64,000 nucleotides of DNA from Microbulbifer variabilis (GTDB lineage Bacteria; Pseudomonadota; Gammaproteobacteria; Pseudomonadales; Cellvibrionaceae), in assembly GCF_023716485.1 (NCBI RefSeq), contig NZ_CP092418.1, forward strand, positions 975,001 through 1,039,000. Reading direction: 5' to 3'. A program made the translations under genes and the position numbers. Below, in pieces: positions 19,729 to 30,142 of the stretch. The stretch's first letter is position 1; each line of letters starts with the position of its first letter. The notes below the pieces were generated by a model. That model worked only from the letters and a program-made list of their open reading frames with translations, was not told the DNA's origin and searched no databases.

Positions 19729-20592
19729 ATGAAATTGGATGATCTTGATACCATATTAAAAAGTATTGAAGAGAAAATTATTCAATCAGGAAAAGACAAT
19801 GCTAGTAAGCTTACACGAGACTTAATAACTGTTCAGAATCGTGTTTACGCTCAGCTTGAAAGCCTTAGCTGGCTTCAGAAACGCCTGTCAATTAAGGGGC
19901 AGTTACCACCATTACGTGGATGGGCTGCATCTCCCGACGTTTTGCTTCTATTACATACACATATTATGTCTACTCGTCCAGCTATAGTCGTTGAGTTGGG
20001 CAGCGGTGCTTCTACACTGGTCATTGCTGATGCTTTACGCCAGAATGGAGTGGGTAAGTTAATTTCTATTGAGCATAGCGATAATTATGGAGCTCAAACA
20101 TTATCTACACTCGAGGTTGAGTATTTGCAATCTTGGGTTGATCTAAGAGTTGGTGATTTAGAACTTTGGAGCGGTAAACATTTAAACTCTGACGATTCCA
20201 ATAGTCCTTGCCACTGGTATCCTTTGTCTCTATTTGATGGAATTGATAATATTGATCTGCTTTGGATAGATGGACCACCGGGAGCTACTTGTCCATATAG
20301 TCGGTACCCAGCGCTACCTGCTCTTTTCAATAAGTTGACCAGCAGGGCTGAAGTTTGGATGGATGATACTATTCGTAAAGAAGAGAAGACCATATGCGAG
20401 CGCTGGGTAAAAGACCATAACTTTAGTTTGGAATACCTAACTTTAGAAAAGGGATTGGGTCGCATGAAGAATTTAAATAATATAGAAGATTCTTTAAGTT
20501 CACAATTTCTGAAGAATTTCACAAAAAATGATCCTAAGTACCTAAAATCTCTCGAAAGAAATATGTCTTTTTTTAAACAATCAAACCTTTGA
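19729..20592 (+). CDS. Class I SAM-dependent methyltransferase-like protein
   Basis: The frame opens at TTG 19723, but ATG 19729 (287 residues, MKLDDLDT) is taken as the start. After an N-terminal helix region the Rossmann fold begins with AIVVELGSGASTLVIADAL (about 87-105, motif I). GKLISIEHSD gives the acidic strand-2 end, and LLWIDGPPGATCP sits at motif IV. ERWVKDHNFSLEYLTLEKGL closes the fold. It may methylate a capsule sugar, but proteins of this type are often annotated only by fold. No ribosome binding site is evident. Confidence 0.72.
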   Translation: MKLDDLDTILKSIEEKIIQSGKDNASKLTRDLITVQNRVYAQLESLSWLQKRLSIKGQLPPLRGWAASPDVLLLLHTHIMSTRPAIVVELGSGASTLVIADALRQNGVGKLISIEHSDNYGAQTLSTLEVEYLQSWVDLRVGDLELWSGKHLNSDDSNSPCHWYPLSLFDGIDNIDLLWIDGPPGATCPYSRYPALPALFNKLTSRAEVWMDDTIRKEEKTICERWVKDHNFSLEYLTLEKGLGRMKNLNNIEDSLSSQFLKNFTKNDPKYLKSLERNMSFFKQSNL

Positions 20593-21300
20593 TTGATGTT
20601 TATTTAAATATAACACTCATAATGAATATCTTTTAGTGGAACGAATTAGATTTTTTTATCCATAGAAACCGAGTGTAATTGGTGGCGGGAGTTCAGTTAG
20701 TGACTTTAAGAATCTAGAAAGAGATACGGAAGAGTCACTATTAGCTGAGCAACTTTTAACAATAGTATATTTTCAGTCTAACGAAACATGATAAGTTTAC
20801 AGAGCGATTACAAGAATTTCTTTGAAATATCACGACGGTGAGTCGAGAGTCCCGATCCAATCAGAGTTTTGAGGATATACCGTTGGTCAGGCACATTACT
20901 TGTGTACTTTCATTCCGGCATATGTATAAGACACAAAGGGTGACTTATGGGGTGTCATTACAAATTGTTAAACTAACCCTTAAATAAGCACACAAAAAAC
21001 TCGGAGTTATTGGGGGCTTAAGTATTTCATCATAACAAGTTTCTAATATTTAAAAAATATTAATATTAGTTAGCTAAGATCAAAATGATTCCTCCTAGAT
21101 TGATAAAAATATATTTTCTAGGGCATCGTAATAAATTTAGTTAAATAATTTAACCTATCCCTAATACAAGCTTCACATCTTTTTCAAAAGAAAATACAAG
21201 TTATTTTGTTATTAGATTTTCGGGATAATTGTTACAAAGAATAACTAAGCTATACTTATTAGTAATTGCAAGGGATACAAGTCTAAAAAGGAACTTAGAA
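20593..21300. other. Gap of about 0.7 kb before the giant coiled-coil gene; no gene seen
   Basis: AT-rich DNA with no frame that has both a start signal and a recognisable product. A short + strand stretch around 20675-20790 reads as VIGGGSSVSDF followed by about 30 residues and a stop. It has no ribosome binding site and no clear family. The promoter of the coiled-coil gene may lie here. Confidence 0.4.
21288..21292 (+). promoter_or_regulatory. Ribosome binding site deciding the coiled-coil protein start
   Basis: AAGGA lies eight bases before ATG 21301. The longest open frame begins at TTG 21229, which has no Shine-Dalgarno sequence. ATG 21301 is therefore preferred. Confidence 0.65.
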
Positions 21301-24300
21301 ATGCAATCTGAATTAGCTATAAAACCAGCGATCAATACTCTAGCTCAAAGTTCCATGTTTTGGAAGCCAGATTATCTTAAGACTTCTTATTGGCTTGAGC
21401 ATGTCCCTTTTTTGTTCTGGTTAACAGAGGCACATCAACCAAAAGTTTCGGTTTCCTTAGGAATGGAGTCTGGGGTCGCACACTTTGCACTTTGTCAGTC
21501 TATACAACGACTAAGGTTAGATAGCTGTTGTTATGTTATTTGTAATGAACAAATAAATGAAAGCTCATCCTTACGAAATCAGACACGAAACTACAATGAT
21601 AAGCATTATGATAGTTTCTCTTTTTTCCTTGACAGCCCCTTAATGAGAGCCGTAAATCAATTTGATGATTCCAGTATTGATTTAATTTTGGTAAATCCTG
21701 ATGTCGATGAGGATTTAGAAAGCTTGCTTTCATGCTGGTATTCTAAGATGTCCCCTCATGGTATTTTGCTGGTACCAGGCATATCAAAACGCGTTAAAAG
21801 TAATACTACATTTAGTACATTTAATAATCTTGCTCAAGATAAACCATTTTTCATATTCCAACATGGAGAGGGATTAGGTGTTGTTTCATTAGGAAGTAAG
21901 TTGAGTCCATTGCTAGTAAAACTTTTCGAGCGGAGTGAATCCAATTCAGCAATAAAGATTGTTCGAGATGTATTTGCTCGTTTGGGAAAGACTTGTAAAG
22001 ACTCTTTATTTGCTGGTGAATACCAGCAGAAGGCTGAGGCTCTGCAGGCACGTCTTAATGAGAACGAAGGGAAACTTCAGAAATTAGGTGATAACTATGA
22101 TAAAACTAGAGATCTATTAGAATCCAAGCGAAATGAATTAATTATTTTCAATCAACGTTTTGAGCAGTCTTTAGAGCGACATGCCCAAGAAAGGGGCCAA
22201 TTAGCTGAACGGGTTAGTATCCTGCAGGAGTTCCGTGATGAATTAAAGTCTGAAATAATTCAGCTACGCCAACGGTTGGAAAACCAGTACCTCCAGATGG
22301 ATGAGCGTAATCAACAGCTACTTCAGTTGCAAGCAGCAAGTGGGGAATATCGATGTGAACTTTCAAAGTACCAATTAAAATCTGAATCAATCTCTGAAGA
22401 ATTGATTAGGACACAGAATAGCCTACAGGACCTTCAACAAAAGTATGAGCAACAACGAGATAAGGGGAGCACACTCAACTCTTGCATAGAGGCTTTGAAT
22501 GAGCAGCTATCTACAAGAAATGAAGAGGTGGATAAATTACAAGTAGAGCTGTCAAAAAATATCAAGGAAAGACAGTCTCAAAATAAAACTTCAGTATCAC
22601 AAGGTGAGAAGATTAAGTCGCTAGAATCTGAACTAGCTATTGAGCGACAATCCCGCAGAAAACATGGTAAAGAACTCTCATCTTTGACAGATCAATTGGA
22701 TAATGTAAATAGAACACTTAATAACAAAGAGGAGGCTCTCGATGCTCAGCGTGCATTAAATGAAAGCTTAAAATCTGTATTGGTAGAAAAGGAAGACCAG
22801 CGACAAAAAGAGCAAATCCGGTCTGAAGAATTTGAAAAAAGTTACTTGGAACTCTCGAAAAAATCTGAAGACATAATAAAGGATAAGTTAGCACTTGAAA
22901 GAGAGTTAAATGAAATTGAGAAGAAGCAAAAGAATTATTCTCAGATTCGCAATCAAGCTGAGAAGATGCAGATTGAGCTTGAACAAATAACGCGCAATTT
23001 TAAATCTATTACTTCAGAAAAGAATAACCTCGAAAAGGATATCCATGAATTACAGGAAAAACAATTACTGTGGAGCCAGGCTCAAATCTACATAGAAAAA
23101 TTAAAAAGTGAAATTAAGGAAAAAGAAATTAAATATCAAAGTGTTATCTTTAAGAAAGATGAACTTGAAAATATAATCATAGATTTTCAGATAGAGCAAA
23201 AGAATTGGAAGTCTTCACAAAATCGGACCAAGCAGCTTGAAAAAGATTGCTTAGATTTAAGAGCTGAAAATGAGAAAGTACTTTCTGCAAAATATAAATT
23301 AGAAGAGAAAGTACAACTCTTTGATGAGGAACACTCACTTAGAAAAAAATATCAGGCCCAAGTAAAATCCTTGGAAAAAGTTCAGGCTGATCTTGTAAGT
23401 AAGCAAGAGAAAAATGAACGTGAGAAAATCAATCTTAAAGAACAAGTTAATTTGCTTTGTAAAGAACAAGAACGCTCGCAAGTTTCTCAAGAAAAACTTG
23501 AATTAATAAACGAAGCTTTTAAGGAGTCTGAAAATAAATATAAAATAATTAGTTCAGAAAAGGAACAGCTTCAAGATCAACTACAAAGAATCAGTGTACA
23601 ACGACAGGAGGAGGTAAAACATGCAGAACAGCTGCATAAAAGTATTTCTATTTTACAAAGTAAACTTGATGATGGAGAAGAAGTTAAGAAAAAATTAAAA
23701 AATAGAGTGCAAACTTTAAGAGAGAAGCATCATGAGTTACGTGAAATGGAAGTTCTCTGTAAGAAAATGGGAAAAGAGCTTGAGAAAGTTAGCCGTAAGC
23801 ATGAATCTTCTATTTCAGCTAGGAATAAACTTGAGAATGATTTGAAGACTCTTAATCTTGAAAAAAAACAGTGGGAGTATGCTAAAACTAAAATTGAAAA
23901 TCTTGAGAAAAAAATTAAGGAATTAATTTGTAAATCTGAGACGGATTCTATAGAGAAAAGAAAACTTAGAGATCAAATAAAGGAGCTTAAAACTGAGCAA
24001 GATAAATGGGCAGAAGTCAAGAGTCATGCCGATAAATTAGAGATAGGTTATAAGAAATATCAACTTAAAGCTGAAAAAGATTTATTAGAGACAGCAGATC
24101 TAAAAAGCCAAGTAAAAACTCTTAATGTCGAAATTCAGGAATTGCAGCCTTTTAAGATTAGAGCTGAACAATTAGAGAGTGACCTTACTAATTTGTCTCA
24201 AAAATATGAACTTTCAAAAAAAGAACATAAGAAACTTTCAGTTCAGGCACATGAATATCATATAAAACAGCAACATTGGGAAAAAGACCGAACCATTTTA

Positions 24301-26067
24301 TCTGATTTAAAAAATCAACTTGGTGAAAATGCCAAAAAAATAAAATATTTGACAGTAGAGAAGGAAAAGCTTACTTCGGAGTTAGAAAAGTTTAAGTCTC
24401 AGAAGGATATTTGGAAAAAATCAAAACAAAGTATTGAAAAATTAGAGAAGGAGCTTTTAGCATCTCATAGTAAGTATGACTCCATTTACACCGAAAAAGT
24501 CAAGCTTGAAAAGCATGTTCGGAGTTTTGAGAAAACCAATCTGGAATTGGAAAAAACTAGGAAATATGTCGAAACACTCGAGCAAAGAATATTCGATTTA
24601 GATAATAAATTACAACAATTGACGGTTGAAGAGGGCGAGCTTGATCAGTGGATACAAGCTATGGAGATTGAAGAAAAAGAGAAGGATCAATCACAACGGT
24701 TGGCAGATAATCTCAAACAAAATATTAGTGTGCTTGAGCAAAAATATGAAAATGCTAAAACACAAAATCATGATCTCACTCAACGTTTGAAGTCTTTAGA
24801 AAGTAAAAACAAAAGTTTAAATGAGATGCGAGATATTAAATTTAAACTTGAGAAGGATCTTGCAGAACATAAAAAAAGATATGAAAAATTATGGCTTGAA
24901 AAAGATGATCTAGAAAAAAGAAAAAACACCTTAAATGATAGTTTACAGAAAGAACAAGAAAATTCAGAGCACATAAAGGGCGAACTTTCTGAACTTAAAT
25001 CAAGTTATTCAGACGTTGTAAATAAAAATCAAAACCTAGAAGTTGAATTAAAATCTTTAGAAAGGGAATTTGATGAAAAAAATATATCTTTGAATGATCG
25101 CAATCTTGAGCTGGAGAAGCTTGTTAGTGATCTTAAAATTCTTAAAAAACAGAAAGATGAAGCGGATGTTTTATACGAGAAAAAGTACCATAACTATCTG
25201 AAAAGTATCAATAATCTTGAGCTAACCATTAAAAATTTGGAACATCAGCTCGAAGAGCGAAGTACCATACTTGATGAACAAAAGAAAACTGAGAAAAATC
25301 GTGATGTAGTAATTGATAATTTGAGAAAAGATCTATCAAATCGCAATAAAGAGTGGGATGAACAAAATAAGAATCTTAAAGGCTCACTTAAATCCACGGA
25401 AGAAAAGCTTAGATTAATAGAGCTAAGTAAGGCGGGACTTGAGGAGTCGCTGTCTGAACTTGATTCTCGCTGTAAGAGTATTGAGCAGAAGCGAATCATT
25501 GTTGTAAAAGAACGTGATAAACTTCTTCAAGAAAAACAACAGTTACAACTGCGTATACAATCATTAAAATCCGACCTTTCTGGAGCAACAAGCTCGGTTG
25601 AAGAACGATTTAAAGAATTAGCATTGCTGACAAAATTATTAGAAGAGAAGGAGATGGTAATTACAGATCTACGATTGTCTATAGAAGAGAAGAGTAAAAA
25701 AATTGCTACACCAGAGAATCGCACTAACAATAAAAAAGGACTTCTTGTTAATATTCCTTTTGCAAGGAAGGCAAAAGAATTACGCAAGCAAAAAAAGGAA
25801 CTAGAACAAATTTGTCACTCGGATTTATTTAATGCAGAATGGTACCTAACAACCTATCCAGACGTTACTGAGGATAAATTTTTAGGCAATAATCCTGCTT
25901 TACACTATCTGAAACTTGGCGCTTTTGAAGGTCGTAACCCAGGTCCTAATTTTGATAGTCAGTGGTACCTTGATAGTAATCCTGATGTAAAAGATAGTGG
26001 ATTTAATCCATTGATTCATTATATATCGATGGGTAAGGAAGAAGGTAGAGAGCCATTACCTTGCTGA
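21301..26067 (+). CDS. Giant coiled-coil protein with methyltransferase-like head and PDV-repeat tail
   Basis: From ATG 21301 the protein has 1588 residues. Residues about 25-185 look like a class I methyltransferase-type fold: HVPFLFWLTEAHQPKVSVSL, GMESGVAHFALCQSI, IDLILVNPDVD and MSPHGILLVPGIS. From about 225 to 1490 it is almost continuous heptad-rich coiled coil, full of E, K, L and Q, with no membrane span. The last 80 residues hold two short repeats, NAEWYLTTYPDV...HYLKLGAFEGRNP and DSQWYLDSNPDV...HYISMGKEEGREP. The 155-residue protein at 7720-8187 has the same module. Heads of this kind occur beside glycosyltransferases in polysaccharide loci. A coiled coil after a methyltransferase recalls WbdD-type chain-length rulers, but homology to WbdD is not shown. 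It may be a cytoplasmic scaffold or ruler for capsule synthesis. Confidence 0.8.
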   Translation: MQSELAIKPAINTLAQSSMFWKPDYLKTSYWLEHVPFLFWLTEAHQPKVSVSLGMESGVAHFALCQSIQRLRLDSCCYVICNEQINESSSLRNQTRNYNDKHYDSFSFFLDSPLMRAVNQFDDSSIDLILVNPDVDEDLESLLSCWYSKMSPHGILLVPGISKRVKSNTTFSTFNNLAQDKPFFIFQHGEGLGVVSLGSKLSPLLVKLFERSESNSAIKIVRDVFARLGKTCKDSLFAGEYQQKAEALQARLNENEGKLQKLGDNYDKTRDLLESKRNELIIFNQRFEQSLERHAQERGQLAERVSILQEFRDELKSEIIQLRQRLENQYLQMDERNQQLLQLQAASGEYRCELSKYQLKSESISEELIRTQNSLQDLQQKYEQQRDKGSTLNSCIEALNEQLSTRNEEVDKLQVELSKNIKERQSQNKTSVSQGEKIKSLESELAIERQSRRKHGKELSSLTDQLDNVNRTLNNKEEALDAQRALNESLKSVLVEKEDQRQKEQIRSEEFEKSYLELSKKSEDIIKDKLALERELNEIEKKQKNYSQIRNQAEKMQIELEQITRNFKSITSEKNNLEKDIHELQEKQLLWSQAQIYIEKLKSEIKEKEIKYQSVIFKKDELENIIIDFQIEQKNWKSSQNRTKQLEKDCLDLRAENEKVLSAKYKLEEKVQLFDEEHSLRKKYQAQVKSLEKVQADLVSKQEKNEREKINLKEQVNLLCKEQERSQVSQEKLELINEAFKESENKYKIISSEKEQLQDQLQRISVQRQEEVKHAEQLHKSISILQSKLDDGEEVKKKLKNRVQTLREKHHELREMEVLCKKMGKELEKVSRKHESSISARNKLENDLKTLNLEKKQWEYAKTKIENLEKKIKELICKSETDSIEKRKLRDQIKELKTEQDKWAEVKSHADKLEIGYKKYQLKAEKDLLETADLKSQVKTLNVEIQELQPFKIRAEQLESDLTNLSQKYELSKKEHKKLSVQAHEYHIKQQHWEKDRTILSDLKNQLGENAKKIKYLTVEKEKLTSELEKFKSQKDIWKKSKQSIEKLEKELLASHSKYDSIYTEKVKLEKHVRSFEKTNLELEKTRKYVETLEQRIFDLDNKLQQLTVEEGELDQWIQAMEIEEKEKDQSQRLADNLKQNISVLEQKYENAKTQNHDLTQRLKSLESKNKSLNEMRDIKFKLEKDLAEHKKRYEKLWLEKDDLEKRKNTLNDSLQKEQENSEHIKGELSELKSSYSDVVNKNQNLEVELKSLEREFDEKNISLNDRNLELEKLVSDLKILKKQKDEADVLYEKKYHNYLKSINNLELTIKNLEHQLEERSTILDEQKKTEKNRDVVIDNLRKDLSNRNKEWDEQNKNLKGSLKSTEEKLRLIELSKAGLEESLSELDSRCKSIEQKRIIVVKERDKLLQEKQQLQLRIQSLKSDLSGATSSVEERFKELALLTKLLEEKEMVITDLRLSIEEKSKKIATPENRTNNKKGLLVNIPFARKAKELRKQKKELEQICHSDLFNAEWYLTTYPDVTEDKFLGNNPALHYLKLGAFEGRNPGPNFDSQWYLDSNPDVKDSGFNPLIHYISMGKEEGREPLPC

Positions 26068-26901
26068 GTTTATTAATATAAAAATTAATTCCGTATAGCT
26101 TTACAGTTAAGTTTTATAGTAAAAAATTTTCACAAAAAATTATGGTGGATTTTATTTAACTTTAGTTTTATTACTATATTATTGCAATAATCCGTTTTTC
26201 TATCTGATTTATGTTCTATGTTTTTTAAGGACGCTAAATTTTTAAGATATCACAAATTATTTATATGTATAATTCTAAGCGGACAAGCGCAAGGACAAGG
26301 TTTGATGTACCCCGTGTAAGCGGATCTCATATAACTTTTATTCCTTGATTATTTCCTTGCAATTTCATTTTTACTTATTTGTTTTTTTAAAATATGAAGG
26401 ATAAAATCGGATATTACGTTAATATATCTGAATTAATCACTTAATTTTTCGATTTATAACTACTTGAAGTAATTGAATTGGATGTTCTAAAAGCAAAAAA
26501 TCTTTTCAATTGTTATCTAGGATCACAGTCTGTCAGCGATTGGTTGAAGTACTTCCATTTATAAACTAAGGCTGGTAGTTTACTTCAATTTAGGATGTTA
26601 AAGGAATAGAATTTAGCTGGAATTATACTGTGAAATGCAAATTTTATTGGCTTTTATGTTTACATATTTTCAGAAAGAGTAGTGTAAGTATGCGTAAAGC
26701 TAATATGAAATTAACCAGCGTGGAAACCCTTTTTTGAGACAATCACTAAAAATTTAACTTTCCAACAACTACAGTAATATAAATATATTTTTGGTTATCT
26801 TTATTCTTGAGCTTGAAAAATAAAGAATATATTTTCTGACATGTTTGAAATATACTTTGCAGTAATAATATTTTTGTTTTTTACAAAAGTGAATATTTTT
26901 A
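26068..26901. other. 0.83 kb AT-rich gap, no gene seen
   Basis: The stretch has many stops in all frames and no coding signature or obvious structured RNA. It separates the coiled-coil gene from the second sulfotransferase, which may therefore have its own promoter. Confidence 0.4.
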
Positions 26902-27843
26902 ATGCGGATTTTAATCTATGGGTTGAGTAAATCTGGGACCACTTTTCTACATACGATGGTGAAGAAATCTATGGAAAATATACTTCATGGGAGCTCCCAA
27001 GAAGTTTTTGAGCCATATGATATCTATGAAACTAATGGATCTCTACTGTATTCTAAAGATGGAGTAAATTGCCATGTGGAATCAAATGATAATGAGATTG
27101 TTAAAGCCTTACTTGATTCTGGAGTATCGCCCACAAAGATATTACGCTATCAGGACTATTTCGATAAAAAAATTTTTATTGTTAGGGATCCTCGTGATAG
27201 ATTCATCAGTCAGACTTTATATAGGTGGCACCGGGCACATAACCCAGATAAGAATAAATTTGAAAGGACTCTCAGATTAGTCAGACATAAAGAGTTATAT
27301 CCGAAAGATATACCTACATTTTTTTTGTTTAACCAGAGTCACAAATCTTTTTCAAGATTTGCAAAAAAAATCACAGATCTACATCTAAAAGTTGAAAAAT
27401 TCCTCACTGCAGTTAATAAGGATTGGCTTATTTTGAAATATGAGGATTTAATTGATAGAAATTTGGGGCAGTTAGAAGAATACCTTACCTTTCCTGTTGA
27501 GAATAATATCTCCGTTGATAAAAATCACAAAGGAGTAATCAGAACTAAGTCCTATGGAAATTGGAGGGAATGGTATTCGGAAGAAGATGTAACATTTTTA
27601 AAGCCTATTTTCAAGAGATATATGTGCTACTTGAAATATGATTTCTCTGATTGGAAGTTAGAATATCCAAATTCACTTCCTAAATCCCATGGATCTGAAT
27701 ATATGGTCCATATTTTCTCTGGTGGGAATGTTGAGCTAGAAGCTTATTTTAATAGTCAAGAAGCTGCAATAACACAATATAGTATTACTAGAGACTTCAA
27801 GTCTCTTTTATTTAAATTATTTGGTTCATCTAAGTTTAAATAA
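26902..27843 (+). CDS. Sulfotransferase (PAPS-dependent), second copy
   Basis: A 313-residue protein beginning MRILIYGLSKSGTTFLHTMV, in which GLSKSGTT is the 5'-phosphosulfate-binding loop. The 3'-phosphate-binding segment is FIVRDPRDRFISQTLYRW (about residues 97-114), with its serine in place. WLILKYEDLIDRN fits a later strand of the fold. It differs strongly from the sulfotransferase at 17984-18760, so it probably sulfates a different position or sugar. Together the two suggest a sulfated capsule. No strong ribosome binding site precedes ATG 26902. Confidence 0.83.
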   Translation: MRILIYGLSKSGTTFLHTMVKKSMENILHGSSQEVFEPYDIYETNGSLLYSKDGVNCHVESNDNEIVKALLDSGVSPTKILRYQDYFDKKIFIVRDPRDRFISQTLYRWHRAHNPDKNKFERTLRLVRHKELYPKDIPTFFLFNQSHKSFSRFAKKITDLHLKVEKFLTAVNKDWLILKYEDLIDRNLGQLEEYLTFPVENNISVDKNHKGVIRTKSYGNWREWYSEEDVTFLKPIFKRYMCYLKYDFSDWKLEYPNSLPKSHGSEYMVHIFSGGNVELEAYFNSQEAAITQYSITRDFKSLLFKLFGSSKFK

Positions 27844-27937
27844 ATTAAATTTATCGTTCAAGAGTATAGGTTTTTTTCTAGGATTACAGTGCTTTAACAA
27901 ATGATATGAAAATATTGAAGAGTTATTTAATGTTTTT

Positions 27938-30142
27938 ATGAAAACTGAAATTTCAAAAATTACTATCCCTCATTTCACTAGATACGATTTACGTCCACTT
28001 TTAATTCCGCTTCAGGGATTAGAAGTTAAGAGTGAGACCCATGGTAACGTAGTGGGAAGATCAACAACCAATCAGCCAAATTTTAGCATAGACAACAAAT
28101 ATATGTCACGTGGATGGTATATGGTCGAGGTTTTAATTGAGTCTAATCTAAGCTATTTAAATGCGATTTTCACCCTACGGCAGAATGACAGGAATAAATC
28201 TCAGAAGCTTCACCTACCTGTTCGTAATGGACGTATATCCAAGCGTTTGCTTTGGTTTGCTAGGGGAGGAGAAGAATTACAGTTTTCTCCCGCTCAAACT
28301 GAGTGTAAATTTACTATTCGTCAATTAACCCTTGTTCGAGTATCGTTTTTTTTTGCTCGTGATCGAATGCGCTCACGACTTAAGCGTCGCCAATTACAAG
28401 TACCATTCAGGCTCACAAACCGTTGGGCTTGCTACGACGCCACATTTAGACCAACTGGGGTACGTGTATCTTATAGAGATTGGGTGAATAAAATAGAACC
28501 AACCTTTTGGCCCGATCCGCTTGATTCCTCAGATAAAATAAAATTTCTATTGTTAATGCCCATTGATATAAATGATCCCCTGAAGTCTATTCGAAGTACT
28601 ATCGATTCAATTCTTGACCAAGACTATAAAACTTGGCAACTTTTTATTTTACCTTCAGATGAAATTACAAAAGACACTTTTATCGCGCTTGATAAAATTG
28701 TGAATGGAAATGATAGAATTAAATGGTTTGATAAATCTATATCTGTAAATCAATTTGCAAATCTTATCTCTTTTGATGCTTACCAACTTTTATGTCCTCC
28801 GCGTGCATCACTTTCCTCCAAAGCTCTCACTTGTCTACAGCATGTTTTACAGAGCAAGCCGCATGCAAAACTAATCTATGCGGATGAGGATTTTCTTAAT
28901 GAAGCTGGGAAAAGATGCCTGCCTGATTTCAAGCCTGCTTGGAATCCAGATCTATTCTTCTCAAGGAATTATATTGGTGAATTTGTTCTTTTTGCCCCTG
29001 GTTTAGTAGATATTTCTGAAATTCATAGACTATTTTCTGAAGATGCATGGGATTACTCGTTATTCCTCTTGGCTTTACGGAAGCTAAAGAAGCCGCAACG
29101 GGAAATTATCCATATCCCTAGAGTCCTTTTTCACAGGCAGAAATCCTTTTATAATACAAGATATTTACAAAAGAGTGAGCATATTTTAAAGACATATCTA
29201 AATGATGTAGGATGCAGAAATGTTGAAGTAAAGGCTATGACAAACCATAAGGTTCTTAAGCTTCGTTGGCCCCTTCAAAAAGAAGAACCCCTGGTTTCTC
29301 TTTTGATACCCACACGAGATATGTTATCGATACTTCGTCAATGTATCGAAAGTATTGTTAATCATACTACCTATAGGAACTATGAAATACTGGTTCTTGA
29401 CAACCAAAGTGTTGATCCGAAAACACTAAAATATTTGTCTGCGTTGAAAGGATACCCCAATGTTAGAGTGCTCAAGTACGATGCACCCTTTAATTACTCG
29501 GCAATCAACAACTTTGGTGTCCAACATGTTCGTGGTGATTTTATTGGTCTGATAAACAATGATATCGAAGTGATTTCTCCTGACTGGCTGAATGAAATGG
29601 TTTCACATGCCTTAAGGCCAGAAATAGGTTGTGTTGGTGCCAAATTGTATTATGGTGACGGTCGTATACAACACGCTGGCGTCGTTGTTGGTCTGGGGCG
29701 ATTAGCAGGTCATCCTCATAAATTTTATCATCGCAATGAAGAAGGGTACATGAATCGTCTGATGTGTACACAAAATTTCTCTGCGGTTACAGCTGCTTGC
29801 TTAGTGGTGCGAAAGAGTATTTATGAAACTGTTGGAGGGTTAGACGAACAACATTTCGAGGTGGCCTTCAATGATGTTGATTTCTGTTTGAAGGTTAAGG
29901 AAGCTGGTTATCGTAATTTATGGACACCTTGGGCAGAAATGTATCACCATGAATCTATTAGTCGAGGTATTGATAATACGCCAGAAAAGCGGGCTAGGTT
30001 TGATCGTGAAGCAATGTGTTTAAAGACCAGGTGGTCAACATACGAGGGAAAGGATCCCTACTACAGCCCATTCTTAACTCATACCAGGGAAGACTTTTCT
30101 TTAGGTCTAAATGAAAAAACAAAGGCTCCTTTGTGGCGCTGA
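27938..30142 (+). CDS. GT2-family glycosyltransferase with two GT-A-like domains
   Basis: A 734-residue protein. An N-terminal beta-rich part (about 1-170) is followed by a degenerate GT2-like region (about 195-400: FLLLMPIDINDPLKSIRSTI, AKLIYADEDFLNEAG). The canonical GT2 domain comes next: PLVSLLIPTRDMLS near 450, LINNDIEV near 540 with the metal-binding acids, and FNDVDFCLKVKEAGY near 645. It ends in the AEMYHHESISRG tail. This is the layout of large O-antigen/capsule rhamnosyl- or related transferases. The C-terminus is a near copy of the fragment at the window start, so two paralogues flank the locus. The donor sugar is unknown. Confidence 0.87.
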   Translation: MKTEISKITIPHFTRYDLRPLLIPLQGLEVKSETHGNVVGRSTTNQPNFSIDNKYMSRGWYMVEVLIESNLSYLNAIFTLRQNDRNKSQKLHLPVRNGRISKRLLWFARGGEELQFSPAQTECKFTIRQLTLVRVSFFFARDRMRSRLKRRQLQVPFRLTNRWACYDATFRPTGVRVSYRDWVNKIEPTFWPDPLDSSDKIKFLLLMPIDINDPLKSIRSTIDSILDQDYKTWQLFILPSDEITKDTFIALDKIVNGNDRIKWFDKSISVNQFANLISFDAYQLLCPPRASLSSKALTCLQHVLQSKPHAKLIYADEDFLNEAGKRCLPDFKPAWNPDLFFSRNYIGEFVLFAPGLVDISEIHRLFSEDAWDYSLFLLALRKLKKPQREIIHIPRVLFHRQKSFYNTRYLQKSEHILKTYLNDVGCRNVEVKAMTNHKVLKLRWPLQKEEPLVSLLIPTRDMLSILRQCIESIVNHTTYRNYEILVLDNQSVDPKTLKYLSALKGYPNVRVLKYDAPFNYSAINNFGVQHVRGDFIGLINNDIEVISPDWLNEMVSHALRPEIGCVGAKLYYGDGRIQHAGVVVGLGRLAGHPHKFYHRNEEGYMNRLMCTQNFSAVTAACLVVRKSIYETVGGLDEQHFEVAFNDVDFCLKVKEAGYRNLWTPWAEMYHHESISRGIDNTPEKRARFDREAMCLKTRWSTYEGKDPYYSPFLTHTREDFSLGLNEKTKAPLWR

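Noticed and set aside
20675..20795. Short + strand frame reading VIGGGSSVSDF
   Set aside because: About 40 codons, no start signal and no recognisable family.
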